A DNA stretch of 45,407 bases, taken from positions 1-45,407 of the IMG/VR virus record IMGVR_UViG_3300045930_000266. One strand, given 5' to 3'. The notes under the pieces were generated by a model. It saw only the letters and a list, made by a program, of their open reading frames with translations, made no database searches and was not told the DNA's origin. Origin of the DNA: a virus. The translations under genes were made by a program, and so were the position numbers. This document shows, piece after piece, positions 1 to 6,683 of this stretch; positions within the stretch are counted from its first letter, which is position 1; each line of letters starts with the position of its first letter.

Positions 1-201
1 CGTCGAGCTTCGGCGTCCCGCTCCGGGTTCCCGCTCCCGTCGTTCTGGACCTCAGGCGTCTGGCAGGAGGTCGACGGCGGTCCGGGCGAGGTCGGGATCG
101 AAGTCGGTCTCGATCCTCTCTACCGGGTTCTCTTGAACCGCGACGACCTCGACCATCTCCGAGCGGTCATCGAAGCCGACGACGAAGCGAGGGTTTCATG
201 A
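1..201 (+). CDS. Hypothetical protein, 3' end only
   Basis: An open frame from base 1 runs to a TGA at 199-201, giving 66 C-terminal residues ending DDEARVS. Its start lies outside the window. The stop overlaps the next start in ATGA, as throughout this operon, which supports it as coding. The fragment has no motif I recognise; it alternates short hydrophobic and acidic stretches (VWQEVDGG, VGLDPLYRVLLN). Function unknown. Confidence 0.6.
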   Translation, partial: RRASASRSGFPLPSFWTSGVWQEVDGGPGEVGIEVGLDPLYRVLLNRDDLDHLRAVIEADDEARVS

Positions 202-473
202 GCATGACGCGGGTCTTCTCAGAGGACGACTTCGAGGAAGCGTTCTCGTACGCGATGGCTTGGACCGTCGACGAGGCGAACCCCGAATGTATGTGCCAGT
301 ACGGAGGCGGCGGGATCGAGCATCGTCCCGAGTCGAGGACGGTCGTCGTCCGCCCGGTGATCCGCTCGACGGTCCCGCTCTGTCCGGTTCACGGAGTACC
401 GGGTCTCTTCGAGCGTCTCTACGGGAAGCCTCGACGGCTCGCTCGGGTCCGTCGCTTCTTGGGGCTCCGATGA
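198..473 (+). CDS. Small Cys/His protein, possible zinc binding
   Basis: A 91-residue protein whose ATG overlaps the previous stop (ATGA) and whose TGA overlaps the next ATG. The N-terminal half is acidic and aromatic (EDDFEEAFSYAMAW). The middle has CMC, then H, then CPVH, a spacing that could bind one zinc ion, and the tail is basic (KPRRLARVRRFLGLR). It has the look of a small phage nucleic-acid or protein adaptor, but I do not recognise the family. Translational coupling places it in the early rightward operon. Confidence 0.65.
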   Translation: MSMTRVFSEDDFEEAFSYAMAWTVDEANPECMCQYGGGGIEHRPESRTVVVRPVIRSTVPLCPVHGVPGLFERLYGKPRRLARVRRFLGLR

Positions 474-790
474 GGACGATCATCCTCCGAGCGTCCGAGA
501 AGGCGATCGAGATTCGATCCGACCAGGGGATCCGCTTCATGGATTCCGCTCCCGTCCCTCTCGTCGAGATCTCGGCGGAGGACGGCTCGGGGAAGCCATC
601 GGTCCCGGTGACGGTCTGCGGGTCGGACTGGCTCGGTCCTCTCCCGGTCTCGGTCCCCGCGGAGTCGTCCTCTTTCGAGCGTCTCTCAGCGGGAGAGCTT
701 CTCGACGCGATGCTCGAATCCGACCCGGACGAGGTTCTCCTCGCGGTCTCGGCATGGCTCGGGGTTCACGCGGGAAGGGTGAGGGGATGA
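470..790 (+). CDS. Hypothetical protein, 106 aa
   Basis: The start is the ATG at 470, which overlaps the upstream TGA; longer in-frame readings would cross the preceding gene. The N-terminus is mixed beta (MRTIILRASEKAIEIRSD) and the C-terminus is acidic and helical (LSAGELLDAMLESDPDEVLL). No catalytic or metal-binding motif is visible. It ends in an ATGA overlap with the next gene. Function unknown. Confidence 0.6.
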   Translation: MRTIILRASEKAIEIRSDQGIRFMDSAPVPLVEISAEDGSGKPSVPVTVCGSDWLGPLPVSVPAESSSFERLSAGELLDAMLESDPDEVLLAVSAWLGVHAGRVRG

Positions 791-1185
791 CGATCGAGAA
801 CTTCGACTCCGAGCTAGCGGACTTCGCCGAAGCGGTCGCGACGACCGGGCTCGCTCTGGCTGGCATCGAGGGGAAACGGCTCTTCGTCGTCGCGTTCCCG
901 GAGGACGCCTTCCGTACGCTCCGCTCAGCCTTCGTGAAAGCGTCGAGGGAGTTCGGGACGGAATCGACGGCTTCGACCCTCTGGGCGCTTCTGGACCCCT
1001 TCCTCGACGATCCTGAGCCCGACCCGGTCGAGTGCGTCTCTCCGCCTTGTCCGGAGGAGATCCAGATCGAGGGCTCGGTCCTCTTCGGGCTCGACAAGCT
1101 CGACGACCTCCTCGTCGGGGACCTCCCGAAGTCCTGGGTCGAGCCGAAGCCTCCGATCGACGGGCTCCCCGAGGCGGGCTCGTGA
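787..1185 (+). CDS. Hypothetical acidic protein, 132 aa
   Basis: I choose the ATG at 787 because it overlaps the upstream TGA; an in-frame ATG at 754 lies inside the previous gene. The protein is strongly acidic, with a predicted helical N-terminus (FDSELADFAEAVATTG) and a Pro-rich acidic centre (DDPEPDPVECVSPPCPEE) with two Cys. Nothing identifies a family. It is followed by a 38-base gap before the next gene. Confidence 0.6.
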   Translation: MTIENFDSELADFAEAVATTGLALAGIEGKRLFVVAFPEDAFRTLRSAFVKASREFGTESTASTLWALLDPFLDDPEPDPVECVSPPCPEEIQIEGSVLFGLDKLDDLLVGDLPKSWVEPKPPIDGLPEAGS

Positions 1186-1222
1186 CTCTCGACCCCGAGA
1201 TCGAGCAGAGGCGGAACGACGG

Positions 1223-1531
1223 ATGAGCGATCACCCGAAGTGTCCCTCGTGCGGGACCGAGCTAGAAGGATGGAGCGACCCGGACTCAGCAGATTGGGCG
1301 GTCGTCTACGCGCTGGAAGCGGTCAGACTCGGGAACGACCTAGCTCGAACCGTCGAGATGATCCTCGACCTCCGAGGGACCGGACCGACCGAAGGGGTCG
1401 TCGAGCTTCTCACCGCGGCTCTTACGGCATGGAGAGCAGAGCATCCCCAACCTCGACGAATGAGTCATCCCCAACCGGGGGGAAACCTTGTGGACAAGTC
1501 CCCGAACCCAGACCAGAAGGAGAAGCTATGA
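1223..1531 (+). CDS. Small zinc-ribbon-like protein
   Basis: A 102-residue protein beginning MSDHPKCPSCGTELEGW. The CPSCG knuckle is typical of half a zinc ribbon, but no second CxxC pair follows, so it may bind metal as a dimer or have lost the site. Residues 25 to 75 look helical, and the tail is Pro/Lys rich and probably disordered. The stop overlaps the ATG of the next gene. Function unknown. Confidence 0.6.
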   Translation: MSDHPKCPSCGTELEGWSDPDSADWAVVYALEAVRLGNDLARTVEMILDLRGTGPTEGVVELLTAALTAWRAEHPQPRRMSHPQPGGNLVDKSPNPDQKEKL

Positions 1532-2079
1532 GCTACCCAACCGGAGGAACCCGTCACGTCGGCTCCAAGAGCCAGGGATACCCTTCGATAGCGGACGTCG
1601 CGAACGACCCCGCGTCGGCGGCGAACATCGCGGCGAATCAAGCCGCGTTCGAGCAGAGCCAAGCGGACGCGGCGGCGGCGGGCGGTCCTCCCTGCGATAC
1701 CAGTCCCGAAGGGATCCGCTCCCGAGGCGGATATCTCCTCATGGATCCGCAATGGGTCGCGGGCGGACCTTGGAACGGGATCCCCGCTGAGGAGATGCAA
1801 GGCGAAGCGAACCGGCGCGCCGACATCGTCGAGCAGATGAAGACCGGGACGGCGTTCGGATATACCGAGTCCGGAGCGACGAACCCGTCCGACGACCTCG
1901 ACGCGTTCGCCACGGACCTCGCGGGGTTCTTCCCGGCGAGCCAGGCGGGACGGGCGAACCTCGAAGCTCGGACCGATCAGGCGGCTCGGATCGACTTCTC
2001 GGTCGAGGTCGGGAACGGTCTCGCGGCTTGCACGATGGACCCCGGCTTCTGGGTCGCTTCCATCGCGGACGCGACGTGA
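1528..2079 (+). CDS. Hypothetical protein, 183 aa
   Basis: The ATG at 1528 has a strong Shine-Dalgarno (AGAAGGAGA) and overlaps the upstream TGA. The first 55 residues are Gly/Ala/Ser/Gln rich and probably flexible; the rest is acidic and helical, with FFPASQAGRANLEART and a C-terminal VGNGLAACTMDPGFWVASI. No transmembrane segment or known motif is seen. The strong ribosome site suggests a larger protein yield than its neighbours. Function unknown. Confidence 0.65.
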   Translation: MSYPTGGTRHVGSKSQGYPSIADVANDPASAANIAANQAAFEQSQADAAAAGGPPCDTSPEGIRSRGGYLLMDPQWVAGGPWNGIPAEEMQGEANRRADIVEQMKTGTAFGYTESGATNPSDDLDAFATDLAGFFPASQAGRANLEARTDQAARIDFSVEVGNGLAACTMDPGFWVASIADAT

Positions 2080-2300
2080 CCCCGGCGAAGACAGACCGGA
2101 AGATGCGCGTCGAGCTATTCCGTCGTAAGGACAAGCTCGTCGACTTCCGCTTCGTCGCGCCGAACGGTCTGACGGTCAATTCGACGAGCCAGGGGTTCTC
2201 CTCGAAGGGGAACGCGATCCGGTCGGTCGACGCGTTTCTGAAGCGGCTCGGAGTGACCCGAGACGCGATCGTCCTCGTCGATCTGACGGCGGCGAAGTGA
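2076..2300 (+). CDS. YegP-like (DUF1508-type) small protein
   Basis: A 74-residue protein from GTG 2076, which overlaps the previous TGA; an internal ATG at 2103 is a less likely start. The core FRFVAPNGLTVNSTSQGFSS followed by KGNAIRSVDAF matches the pattern of YegP/DUF1508 domains: a strand ending in N-G, a Ser-bearing turn, a short K-containing loop and a helix. DUF1508 proteins are small alpha/beta proteins of unclear biochemical role. Assigned from pattern memory, not a search. Confidence 0.6.
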   Translation: MTPAKTDRKMRVELFRRKDKLVDFRFVAPNGLTVNSTSQGFSSKGNAIRSVDAFLKRLGVTRDAIVLVDLTAAK

Positions 2301-2659
2301 GCGCGCTCGCTGAGTCCGGGCGCGTCGAGGAGTACGGAGGCGCGGTCGCGGGGAACCTCGAAGGCTCGGTTTCCGACGAGCTAGGTCGACTGGCGAAGAC
2401 GATCGACCGGGCGACTCGGGCTCGTGAGGCGGTGAGGGTCGAGGCGGTCGCGCTTCAGGACCGGATCTCCCCGATCCTCGACGTCGTCGGCGTCGATCCG
2501 ACCTCGCCTTCGCTCGTGGCTCCATCGGTCGGATACGCGGCTCGGAACGAGATCGCTCGGGAGGTCCGTCGTCTCTCGCTACTGCTCGACGAGATCCTCG
2601 ACGCGTTCGATCAGGAGATCGCGGATCTCCGCTCGATGCGCGAACGCGTAGCTCTGTAG
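2297..2659 (+). CDS. Hypothetical helical protein, 120 aa
   Basis: Starts at GTG 2297, overlapping the preceding TGA. It is almost entirely helical by composition, with Leu/Ile/Val heptad-like spacing in residues 25 to 55 (LGRLAKTIDRATRAREAVRV) and again near the C-terminus (LSLLLDEILDAFDQEIADLR). This suggests a coiled-coil dimer. No catalytic motif. Function unknown. Confidence 0.6.
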   Translation: MSALAESGRVEEYGGAVAGNLEGSVSDELGRLAKTIDRATRAREAVRVEAVALQDRISPILDVVGVDPTSPSLVAPSVGYAARNEIAREVRRLSLLLDEILDAFDQEIADLRSMRERVAL

Positions 2660-2676
2660 GGACGGGGGGAGGGGCG

Positions 2677-2892
2677 ATGACGAAGGATGATCTCTCTTGG
2701 GCGGTCGTCCTCGTCGTCGCGTTCCTCCTCGGTCTCCTCGCGACGTTCGGCTTCCTCGCGACGCGTGACCGGATCCAGAGAATCGACGACCATCTCGAAC
2801 CGAAGACTCATGAGCCTTCGGGGACGACGTACGTCGAGGGGACTTGCTACGTCGACGACGACGGCGTCCTCTGGTGTAGCGAACGCGGGTGA
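2677..2892 (+). CDS. Small single-pass membrane protein
   Basis: A 71-residue protein with a GGGGAGGGG ribosome site just before ATG 2677. Residues 8 to 28 form one hydrophobic helix (WAVVLVVAFLLGLLATFGFL), followed by a basic TRDR and an acidic tail with two Cys (TCYVDDDGVLWCSERG). The charge pattern suggests an N-out or short N-in single-pass protein. It could be a small phage membrane effector, but nothing indicates a specific role. Confidence 0.65.
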   Translation: MTKDDLSWAVVLVVAFLLGLLATFGFLATRDRIQRIDDHLEPKTHEPSGTTYVEGTCYVDDDGVLWCSERG

Positions 2893-2926
2893 AGTACCGT
2901 CCGCCTTCCGGTCGACGGGAGGCTCG

Positions 2927-3079
2927 ATGGATCTTGGCGGGGAACGGATGCTCGTCCGGTGCGGAGAGGAAGAGCGGAGGATCGAACCGGACAAGCTCGA
3001 AGCGACGGTCGTCGAGTTCAGGAAGCTGAGTCCGGGAGTCGTCGTCGAGGTTCGGCGGTACGGGATCGTGAGAGGGTGA
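2927..3079 (+). CDS. Small hypothetical protein, 50 aa
   Basis: ATG 2927 is preceded by GGGAGG at a good distance. The protein reads MDLGGERMLVRCGEEERR and ends in a beta-rich GVVVEVRRYGIVRG. A second in-frame ATG lies seven codons in. The next gene begins four bases after its stop, so the two are probably co-translated. No recognised family. Confidence 0.5.
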   Translation: MDLGGERMLVRCGEEERRIEPDKLEATVVEFRKLSPGVVVEVRRYGIVRG

Positions 3080-3083
3080 GCAG

Positions 3084-3350
3084 ATGGACTGGATCGAGAC
3101 GGAGGTCGGGTTCGTCCGCGCGTCAGAGGTCGCGGCGGTCATCGTCGAGGATCGGACGTCGTCTTACTTCCGTCCGTCGAAGGGTCACGACGAGTCGATC
3201 GAGTGGAGAGTTCTCCTCGTCGTGACTCGTGGCGGAGCGAAGCTCGAAGTACGAGACGACCGGTTCTCCGACGTGAACCTCGACGTCGCGAGACGGCTCG
3301 TCGAGGAAGTGTCCGCGATCATCGAACCTCCCTACGAGGGGAGCTTCTAA
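3084..3350 (+). CDS. Hypothetical protein, 88 aa
   Basis: Starts at ATG 3084 after a GAGAGGGTGAG ribosome site. It alternates beta strands and charged turns (EVGFVRASEVAAVIVEDR; WRVLLVVTRGGAKLEVRDD) and ends with a helix. This resembles a small beta-barrel or PH-like adaptor fold, but no named family fits. Its TAA overlaps the next ATG by one base (TAATG). Confidence 0.6.
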   Translation: MDWIETEVGFVRASEVAAVIVEDRTSSYFRPSKGHDESIEWRVLLVVTRGGAKLEVRDDRFSDVNLDVARRLVEEVSAIIEPPYEGSF

Positions 3351-3679
3351 TGCCGTACCTCTATTCCCAGATGAAGGGCTCGCTCCCTTGTCGCTGTGAT
3401 CGTGGCGAACGTCAGAGAGCCGAAGACGAATGGGCGAGGACGATGGGGAAGACCCCGAGGTCGGTCTCTCACCTTCCGTCCTGTCCGATCGTCGAGTCGT
3501 ACCGTTTACGTGAGGTCGAGAGGAAGCTCGACGCGCTCGACGTTCAGCCTTCGCTACCTGATCCGATCTGTGAGGCGGCGGACGCGGCGAAGCGGGCGGA
3601 TCTCGAAGGGGAACGGAAGCGTCTCCGGAAGAGGCTCGACCGATACCTCGACAAGACCCCGAGTCAACCGGTAAAGTAA
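3350..3679 (+). CDS. Hypothetical protein with Cys-x-Cys and coiled coil
   Basis: A 109-residue protein starting at the TAATG junction. The N-terminus has CRCDRG and a later SCP, and residues 48 to 100 form a charged helix rich in Arg, Lys and Glu (LREVERKLDALD; KRADLEGERKRLRKRLDRYL) that is likely a coiled coil. Its last codons form part of a 15-base element (GTAAAGTAACCGGGA) that acts as a candidate promoter for the next gene. Confidence 0.6.
   Translation: MPYLYSQMKGSLPCRCDRGERQRAEDEWARTMGKTPRSVSHLPSCPIVESYRLREVERKLDALDVQPSLPDPICEAADAAKRADLEGERKRLRKRLDRYLDKTPSQPVK
3648..3677 (+). promoter_or_regulatory. Candidate promoter, leaderless, for the gene at 3685
   Basis: TCGACA at 3648-3653, 18 bases, then TAAAGT at 3672-3677, followed by seven bases and ATG 3685. 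The 15-mer GTAAAGTAACCGGGA spanning the -10 recurs exactly at 5079-5093. Predicted start of transcription falls on or next to the ATG, so the mRNA would be leaderless. The -35 is imperfect. Confidence 0.4.
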
Positions 3680-3684
3680 CCGGG

Positions 3685-3882
3685 ATGAGGTCTAAGACTC
3701 TTCTCGTTCATCGCTTCTCGAAGCTCGATATCGCGCTCGCTCTCGGGCGCGCGTTCCCTCAGCCTCCCGGCGTGGCTTGTGTCCGTCATCACGTCGAGGT
3801 CGGCGAGGAGCCCGAGGACTTCGCGGTCGTCATGACGTACGAGGTCATCGGTTCCGACGTCGTCGTCGAGATGATGCCATGA
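3685..3882 (+). CDS. Hypothetical protein, 65 aa
   Basis: Starts at ATG 3685, with no clear Shine-Dalgarno but a TAAAGT box seven bases upstream, so leaderless translation is likely. It has an N-terminal helix (FSKLDIALALGRAFPQ), a Cys-His stretch (VACVRHHVEV) and an acidic C-terminus. The stop overlaps ATG 3879 of the winged-helix gene, suggesting co-expression with that regulator. Function unknown. Confidence 0.6.
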   Translation: MRSKTLLVHRFSKLDIALALGRAFPQPPGVACVRHHVEVGEEPEDFAVVMTYEVIGSDVVVEMMP

Positions 3883-4388
3883 GCGACCGGACTCGACGGA
3901 TCGAGGAAGCGGCGAACGCTCTCCTCGAAGCGATCGGCGACGAGGATCGTTACGAGCTATGGCAGATCGAGCCCGAGGTAAAGCGGCTCGTCGAAGCTCT
4001 GAAGCCAGACCCGATGACGGTCCCGCTCGAAGACCTCATCCTCGACTCTCCCGGCGCTCGAACGTCCGACCCGTATACGTCGAAGGAAGCGGGAGCAGAC
4101 CAGACCCCGAGGAAGAACGGTCCGCGTCACGCCTTCGTTCTTCTCTTCCTCGACGCTCATCCGGACTCGACCGACGATGACATTCACGAGGCGATGGGCG
4201 GAGCGTATTCGACTCCGGGAAAGCGACGGGGCGAGCTTCGAGACGCGGGGCTCGTCGAGATGACGGGCGAGGGGAAGACTCCGTTCGGGAAGAAGGCGAT
4301 CCGATGGAGCCTCTCGGATCTCGGTATGCGTTACGTCAGGGACAACTATCAGACGCTCGTCGATCTTCGGGATCGGAAGCGTTCCTAA
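3879..4388 (+). CDS. Winged helix-turn-helix DNA-binding protein
   Basis: A 169-residue protein. Residues about 85 to 150 have a helix (HAFVLLFLDAHPDSTDDDIH), a second helix and turn (EAMGGAYSTPGKRRGELRDA), then a beta wing (GLVEMTGEGKTPFGKKAIRW) and a last helix (LSDLGMRYV). This is the order of a MarR/PadR-like winged helix reading a DNA half-site. The N-terminal 45 residues form a separate helical segment. Probably a transcription regulator; targets cannot be read from the sequence. Start overlaps the preceding stop. Confidence 0.6.
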   Translation: MSDRTRRIEEAANALLEAIGDEDRYELWQIEPEVKRLVEALKPDPMTVPLEDLILDSPGARTSDPYTSKEAGADQTPRKNGPRHAFVLLFLDAHPDSTDDDIHEAMGGAYSTPGKRRGELRDAGLVEMTGEGKTPFGKKAIRWSLSDLGMRYVRDNYQTLVDLRDRKRS

Positions 4389-4390
4389 CT

Positions 4391-4403
4391 AGCAAGGGGT
4401 GAG
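4391..4403 (+). repeat. AGCAAGGGGTGAG ribosome-site repeat, copy 1
   Basis: The 13-mer AGCAAGGGGTGAG ends two bases before ATG 4406. Exact copies lie at 30685-30697 (before the tail chaperone) and 37918-37930 (before a 69-aa gene). It contains AAGGGGTGA, close to the anti-Shine-Dalgarno complement, so it is a strong ribosome site, but the identity extends beyond what ribosome binding needs. Confidence 0.6.
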
Positions 4404-4405
4404 CA

Positions 4406-4792
4406 ATGTCCTACCGGTGTCCTTCTACTCACGTCGTACAGAACCCCGCGTCTCTTCTCGACCCGGCGATCGGGAAGGCGTTCGCGTCTACCTCGACTCC
4501 GGTCACGATCGCTTGTAAGGATCCCGACGAGAATCACGTCGAGCATTTCGGAACGGTGATCCCGTTCCCTGGGTTCGCTGACGTCGTCGTCCGATGGCAG
4601 GATCCTCCGAGCCCGAGGTCCGAGGTCGCGGACCGGAAGCTCCCGCTCTCAGCGAAGGAGTCCCGCGCCTTGCTTCTCCTTGAAGCGATCGCTCGCGCGG
4701 TGAAGTCCGGAACGGCGACTAAGGAAGGGCTCGTTCCGGTTCTGAAGTTGCTCGACGTGATCCGGGCGGTCGAGGAGCCTGAGGGCTCGTGA
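4406..4792 (+). CDS. Hypothetical protein, 128 aa
   Basis: Begins MSYRCPSTHVVQ after the strong AGCAAGGGGTGAG ribosome site. The first 65 residues are beta rich with two Cys and His-Val-Glu-His-Phe (DENHVEHFGTVIPFPGFAD), and the last 50 form two helices (KESRALLLLEAIARAVKSGT). A small beta-barrel followed by a helical hairpin is a fair structural guess. No family recognised. It is coupled to the next zinc-ribbon gene by a GTGA overlap. Confidence 0.6.
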   Translation: MSYRCPSTHVVQNPASLLDPAIGKAFASTSTPVTIACKDPDENHVEHFGTVIPFPGFADVVVRWQDPPSPRSEVADRKLPLSAKESRALLLLEAIARAVKSGTATKEGLVPVLKLLDVIRAVEEPEGS

Positions 4793-5082
4793 GCGTTCAT
4801 CGGGTCTACCGCTGCGACGATTGCGGGGTCGAGGGCGGGGAGGGTCACGCGGGCGCTCCTCCGGACGGATGGGTCGACGTGACGGCTCAGATCGCGGGTC
4901 ACGTCCGGATCGACGGGGACTTCTGTCCTGAGTGCTCAGCGAAGCTCGACGTCCTCTCGTTCGCTCTGAGCGGGAAGCCTCTCGCTCCGATCGTGACGTC
5001 GAAGACCCCGAGGGCGGGAAGGAAGCCAGCGAAACCCGAGCCCGAGGAAGAGACCCTCGACCTCGACGATCACTCAGAGTAA
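4789..5082 (+). CDS. Zinc-ribbon protein
   Basis: A 97-residue protein from GTG 4789. It has a complete pair of knuckles, CDDCG near residue 9 and CPECS near residue 45, which should bind one zinc ion. The stretch between them is beta rich (WVDVTAQIAGHVRIDGDF), as in the small zinc-ribbon proteins common in actinophages. The C-terminal 35 residues are Lys/Pro/Glu rich and probably disordered. Likely protein or nucleic-acid binding; role unknown. Confidence 0.65.
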   Translation: MSVHRVYRCDDCGVEGGEGHAGAPPDGWVDVTAQIAGHVRIDGDFCPECSAKLDVLSFALSGKPLAPIVTSKTPRAGRKPAKPEPEEETLDLDDHSE

Positions 5083-5085
5083 AGT
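5057..5085 (+). promoter_or_regulatory. Candidate promoter for the LPXTG surface protein
   Basis: TCGACC at 5057-5062, 17 bases, TAAAGT at 5080-5085. The downstream part, GTAAAGTAACCGGGA (5079-5093), is identical to the element before the gene at 3685. Here the start codon is 29 bases past the -10, leaving room for a short leader with CGGAGA before ATG 5115. This gives the surface protein its own transcription start. Confidence 0.4.
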
Positions 5086-5114
5086 AACCGGGACACCTAG
5101 TGAACGGAGATCTA

Positions 5115-5954
5115 ATGATGCTAAGGCGGACGATCGGGGTCGGCGCGATAGTCGTCGGTTCCCTCTTCCTCGGAACCGGGATCGCTTCCGGGACGGGCGG
5201 CGGACCTCCTCCTCCGAACCCGAATCAAGTCGAGTTCTGGTGTCCGACTGGCGGGATCAAGTACGAACCCGTCTCGACTCCCTTCGTCGTTCCCGCTCCT
5301 CCGAGCGGCTTCGTCTGGACGCTCCTCGTCCTGAAGGCGGGGAACGAGCAGACGTCGGTCGAGGTCGAGAACGAGACCTTCTCGAACCCGGTCGTCGGTG
5401 AGAGCTACGTCCGCTCGGACGGGAAGAACATCTCTCACGCGATCCTCTGTAAAGCGGTGACGACGACGGTCCCGACGACGACCCCGACAACGGTCGCGAC
5501 GACCCTTCCTCCGACGACTCAATTCACTGTCCCGACGACCCTCCCTTGTGACGAGGAGAACGGGCGAGAATGTCCGACGACGACTCTCGCGACGACGACG
5601 GTCCCGACGACCATCGCGACGACGACGACGGCTCCGACTACAACGCTCGGGACGACGACGACCATCGCGACGACGACGACCGGGAACGTCGGGATCTGCT
5701 GTCTCGAAGGGACGACGACGGTAGCGACAACGCTCCCGACGACGACCGTCGCGACGACCGTTCCGACGACGGCTCCTCCGACTACTGCGGCTCCGACGAC
5801 CGTCGCCACTACTGCGGCTCCCGTCGCTCCCGCTCCGACCGAGCTTCCAGTTACCGGTAGCTCGTCAGGCTGGCTCCTCGGATCCGGGCTCGGGTCCATC
5901 GTCGCGGGGCTCATCGCTCTCGCTACCTCGAAGCGGGGACTTCGTCGAGCGTGA
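5115..5954 (+). CDS. LPXTG-type cell-wall-anchored Thr-rich surface protein
   Basis: A 279-residue protein with a full sortase-substrate layout. MMLRR and a hydrophobic stretch (TIGVGAIVVGSLFLGTGIAS) form a signal peptide. A compact beta domain follows with two Cys, WCPTGG near residue 38 and LCKA near 110. About 130 residues are then Thr-rich (VPTT, VATT, PTTT units), interrupted by Cys-bearing PCDEENGRECP and GICCLEG. The C-terminus is LPVTG (residues 244-248), a hydrophobic helix and a basic tail SKRGLRRA. Sortases cut LPxTG between T and G and join the protein to peptidoglycan. ATG 5115 is chosen over GTG 5100 for its ribosome site. Codons around LPVTG (CTT CCA GTT ACC GGT AGC) differ from the gene's usual choices. 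The Thr-rich stalk is a candidate for O-glycosylation. A role in altering the infected cell surface is inference. Confidence 0.85.
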   Translation: MMLRRTIGVGAIVVGSLFLGTGIASGTGGGPPPPNPNQVEFWCPTGGIKYEPVSTPFVVPAPPSGFVWTLLVLKAGNEQTSVEVENETFSNPVVGESYVRSDGKNISHAILCKAVTTTVPTTTPTTVATTLPPTTQFTVPTTLPCDEENGRECPTTTLATTTVPTTIATTTTAPTTTLGTTTTIATTTTGNVGICCLEGTTTVATTLPTTTVATTVPTTAPPTTAAPTTVATTAAPVAPAPTELPVTGSSSGWLLGSGLGSIVAGLIALATSKRGLRRA

Positions 5955-6220
5955 GAACCGTCTTCGTCGGGAAGCCGAGAGTCGAGGTCGAGCTTCTCGA
6001 CGACGAGGTCGATCCGCGCGTCGCGGCAGTATCGCTAGCGGTACTCCGTGGCGCGCGGTCGGTCGAGGAGGTTCGGGTCGCTTGCGGATGGGGCTCGAAG
6101 TCGACGGCGTACGAGTGGCTTCTCGCTGCGGTCGACGAGGGTCTCGTCTCGTTCGAGCCGATCATCGAGGGGACGCTCCGTCCCGAGGTCGAGCTTGTCG
6201 CGTCGGATCTCGGGCGATGA
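5951..6220 (+). CDS. Small winged-helix protein, LexA-N-terminus-like
   Basis: An 89-residue protein from GTG 5951, overlapping the surface-protein stop. Residues 30 to 75 contain a helix (VAAVSLAVLRGARSVEEVRV), a recognition-helix-like ACGWGSKSTAYEWLLAAVDE, then GLV and a strand. The GSKSTAYEWL step resembles the DNA-reading helix of LexA-type winged helices (SxSTVxxHL). There is no LexA peptidase domain. Its coupling to the surface-protein gene raises the possibility that it regulates that gene, but this is inference. Confidence 0.55.
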   Translation: MRTVFVGKPRVEVELLDDEVDPRVAAVSLAVLRGARSVEEVRVACGWGSKSTAYEWLLAAVDEGLVSFEPIIEGTLRPEVELVASDLGR

Positions 6221-6423
6221 CACTCGACGACGTTCAGATCATCACATTCGAGCCCGGTCTCGCGGCGGTCTACGTCCGAGGTCGTCAGGGTCACTCGATC
6301 GGGAAGGTCTGGCGGGACGGGAAGATCTGGACGGTCCTCCGGAGTGAGGGGACGTACGGGACCTTCAGGACTCGACGTGACGCGGTCGAAGGTCTCCTCC
6401 GTCTCCTCGACGGGAAGCCTTAG
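6217..6423 (+). CDS. Hypothetical protein, 68 aa
   Basis: ATG 6217 overlaps the previous TGA. The protein is beta rich (VQIITFEPGLAAVYVRGR; GKIWTVLRSEGTYGTFRT) and ends with a short helix (RDAVEGLLRLLDG). The shape is like a small SH3 or AP2-like DNA-binding protein: three strands then a helix, with Arg in the strands. Its 3' end overlaps the end of the convergent gene at 6420 by four bases. Confidence 0.55.
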   Translation: MTLDDVQIITFEPGLAAVYVRGRQGHSIGKVWRDGKIWTVLRSEGTYGTFRTRRDAVEGLLRLLDGKP

Positions 6424-6683
6424 CCTCGACGGATCGTGATCGAGCAGATCATCCGACGCGGCGTCCGGTTCTCCATGAAGAGAGTTCCGTCTCCGTCGAC
6501 GGTCGAGAATGATCCGTCCTTCCCGCAATTGATCGAGGTCTCGGTCAGACCGTCTCGGGAATCGACCGAGATCCCGACCGAGACGACCGGAGGAGGGGTC
6601 GTCTGAGCGGAAGCCTGAACGACCCAGAGTCCGACCGAGGCGAGACCGAAGCCGACGAGAGCGAGGATCCGATGACGGTTCAC
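6420..6683 (-). CDS. Secreted small protein encoded antisense to the operon
   Basis: An 87-residue protein with a clear signal peptide: basic MNRHR, a hydrophobic core (ILALVGFGLASVGLWVV) and an ASAQ cleavage site. The mature part is about 60 residues, starts with a TTPPPVV linker, and has two Cys (INCG and MICS) that could form a disulfide. It is the only leftward gene before 18670, and the opposite strand has no competing frame here. Its 5' end overlaps the small membrane gene at 6672 head to head by 12 bases, so its promoter must lie within that gene. Confidence 0.7.
   Translation of the reverse strand: MNRHRILALVGFGLASVGLWVVQASAQTTPPPVVSVGISVDSRDGLTETSINCGKDGSFSTVDGDGTLFMENRTPRRMICSITIRRG

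Noticed and set aside
1182-1226. A 14-codon GTG frame overlapping its neighbours by four bases on both sides
   Set aside because: Too short to judge; could be a chance product of the frequent GTGA and ATGA overlaps. Kept out of the gene list.
5519-5914. Antisense frame on the surface-protein gene that also spells ELPVTGSS
   Set aside because: The bases coding ELPVTG are nearly palindromic, so the antisense frame reads the same motif by coincidence. The frame lacks a signal peptide and is Val-rich shadow of the Thr repeats.
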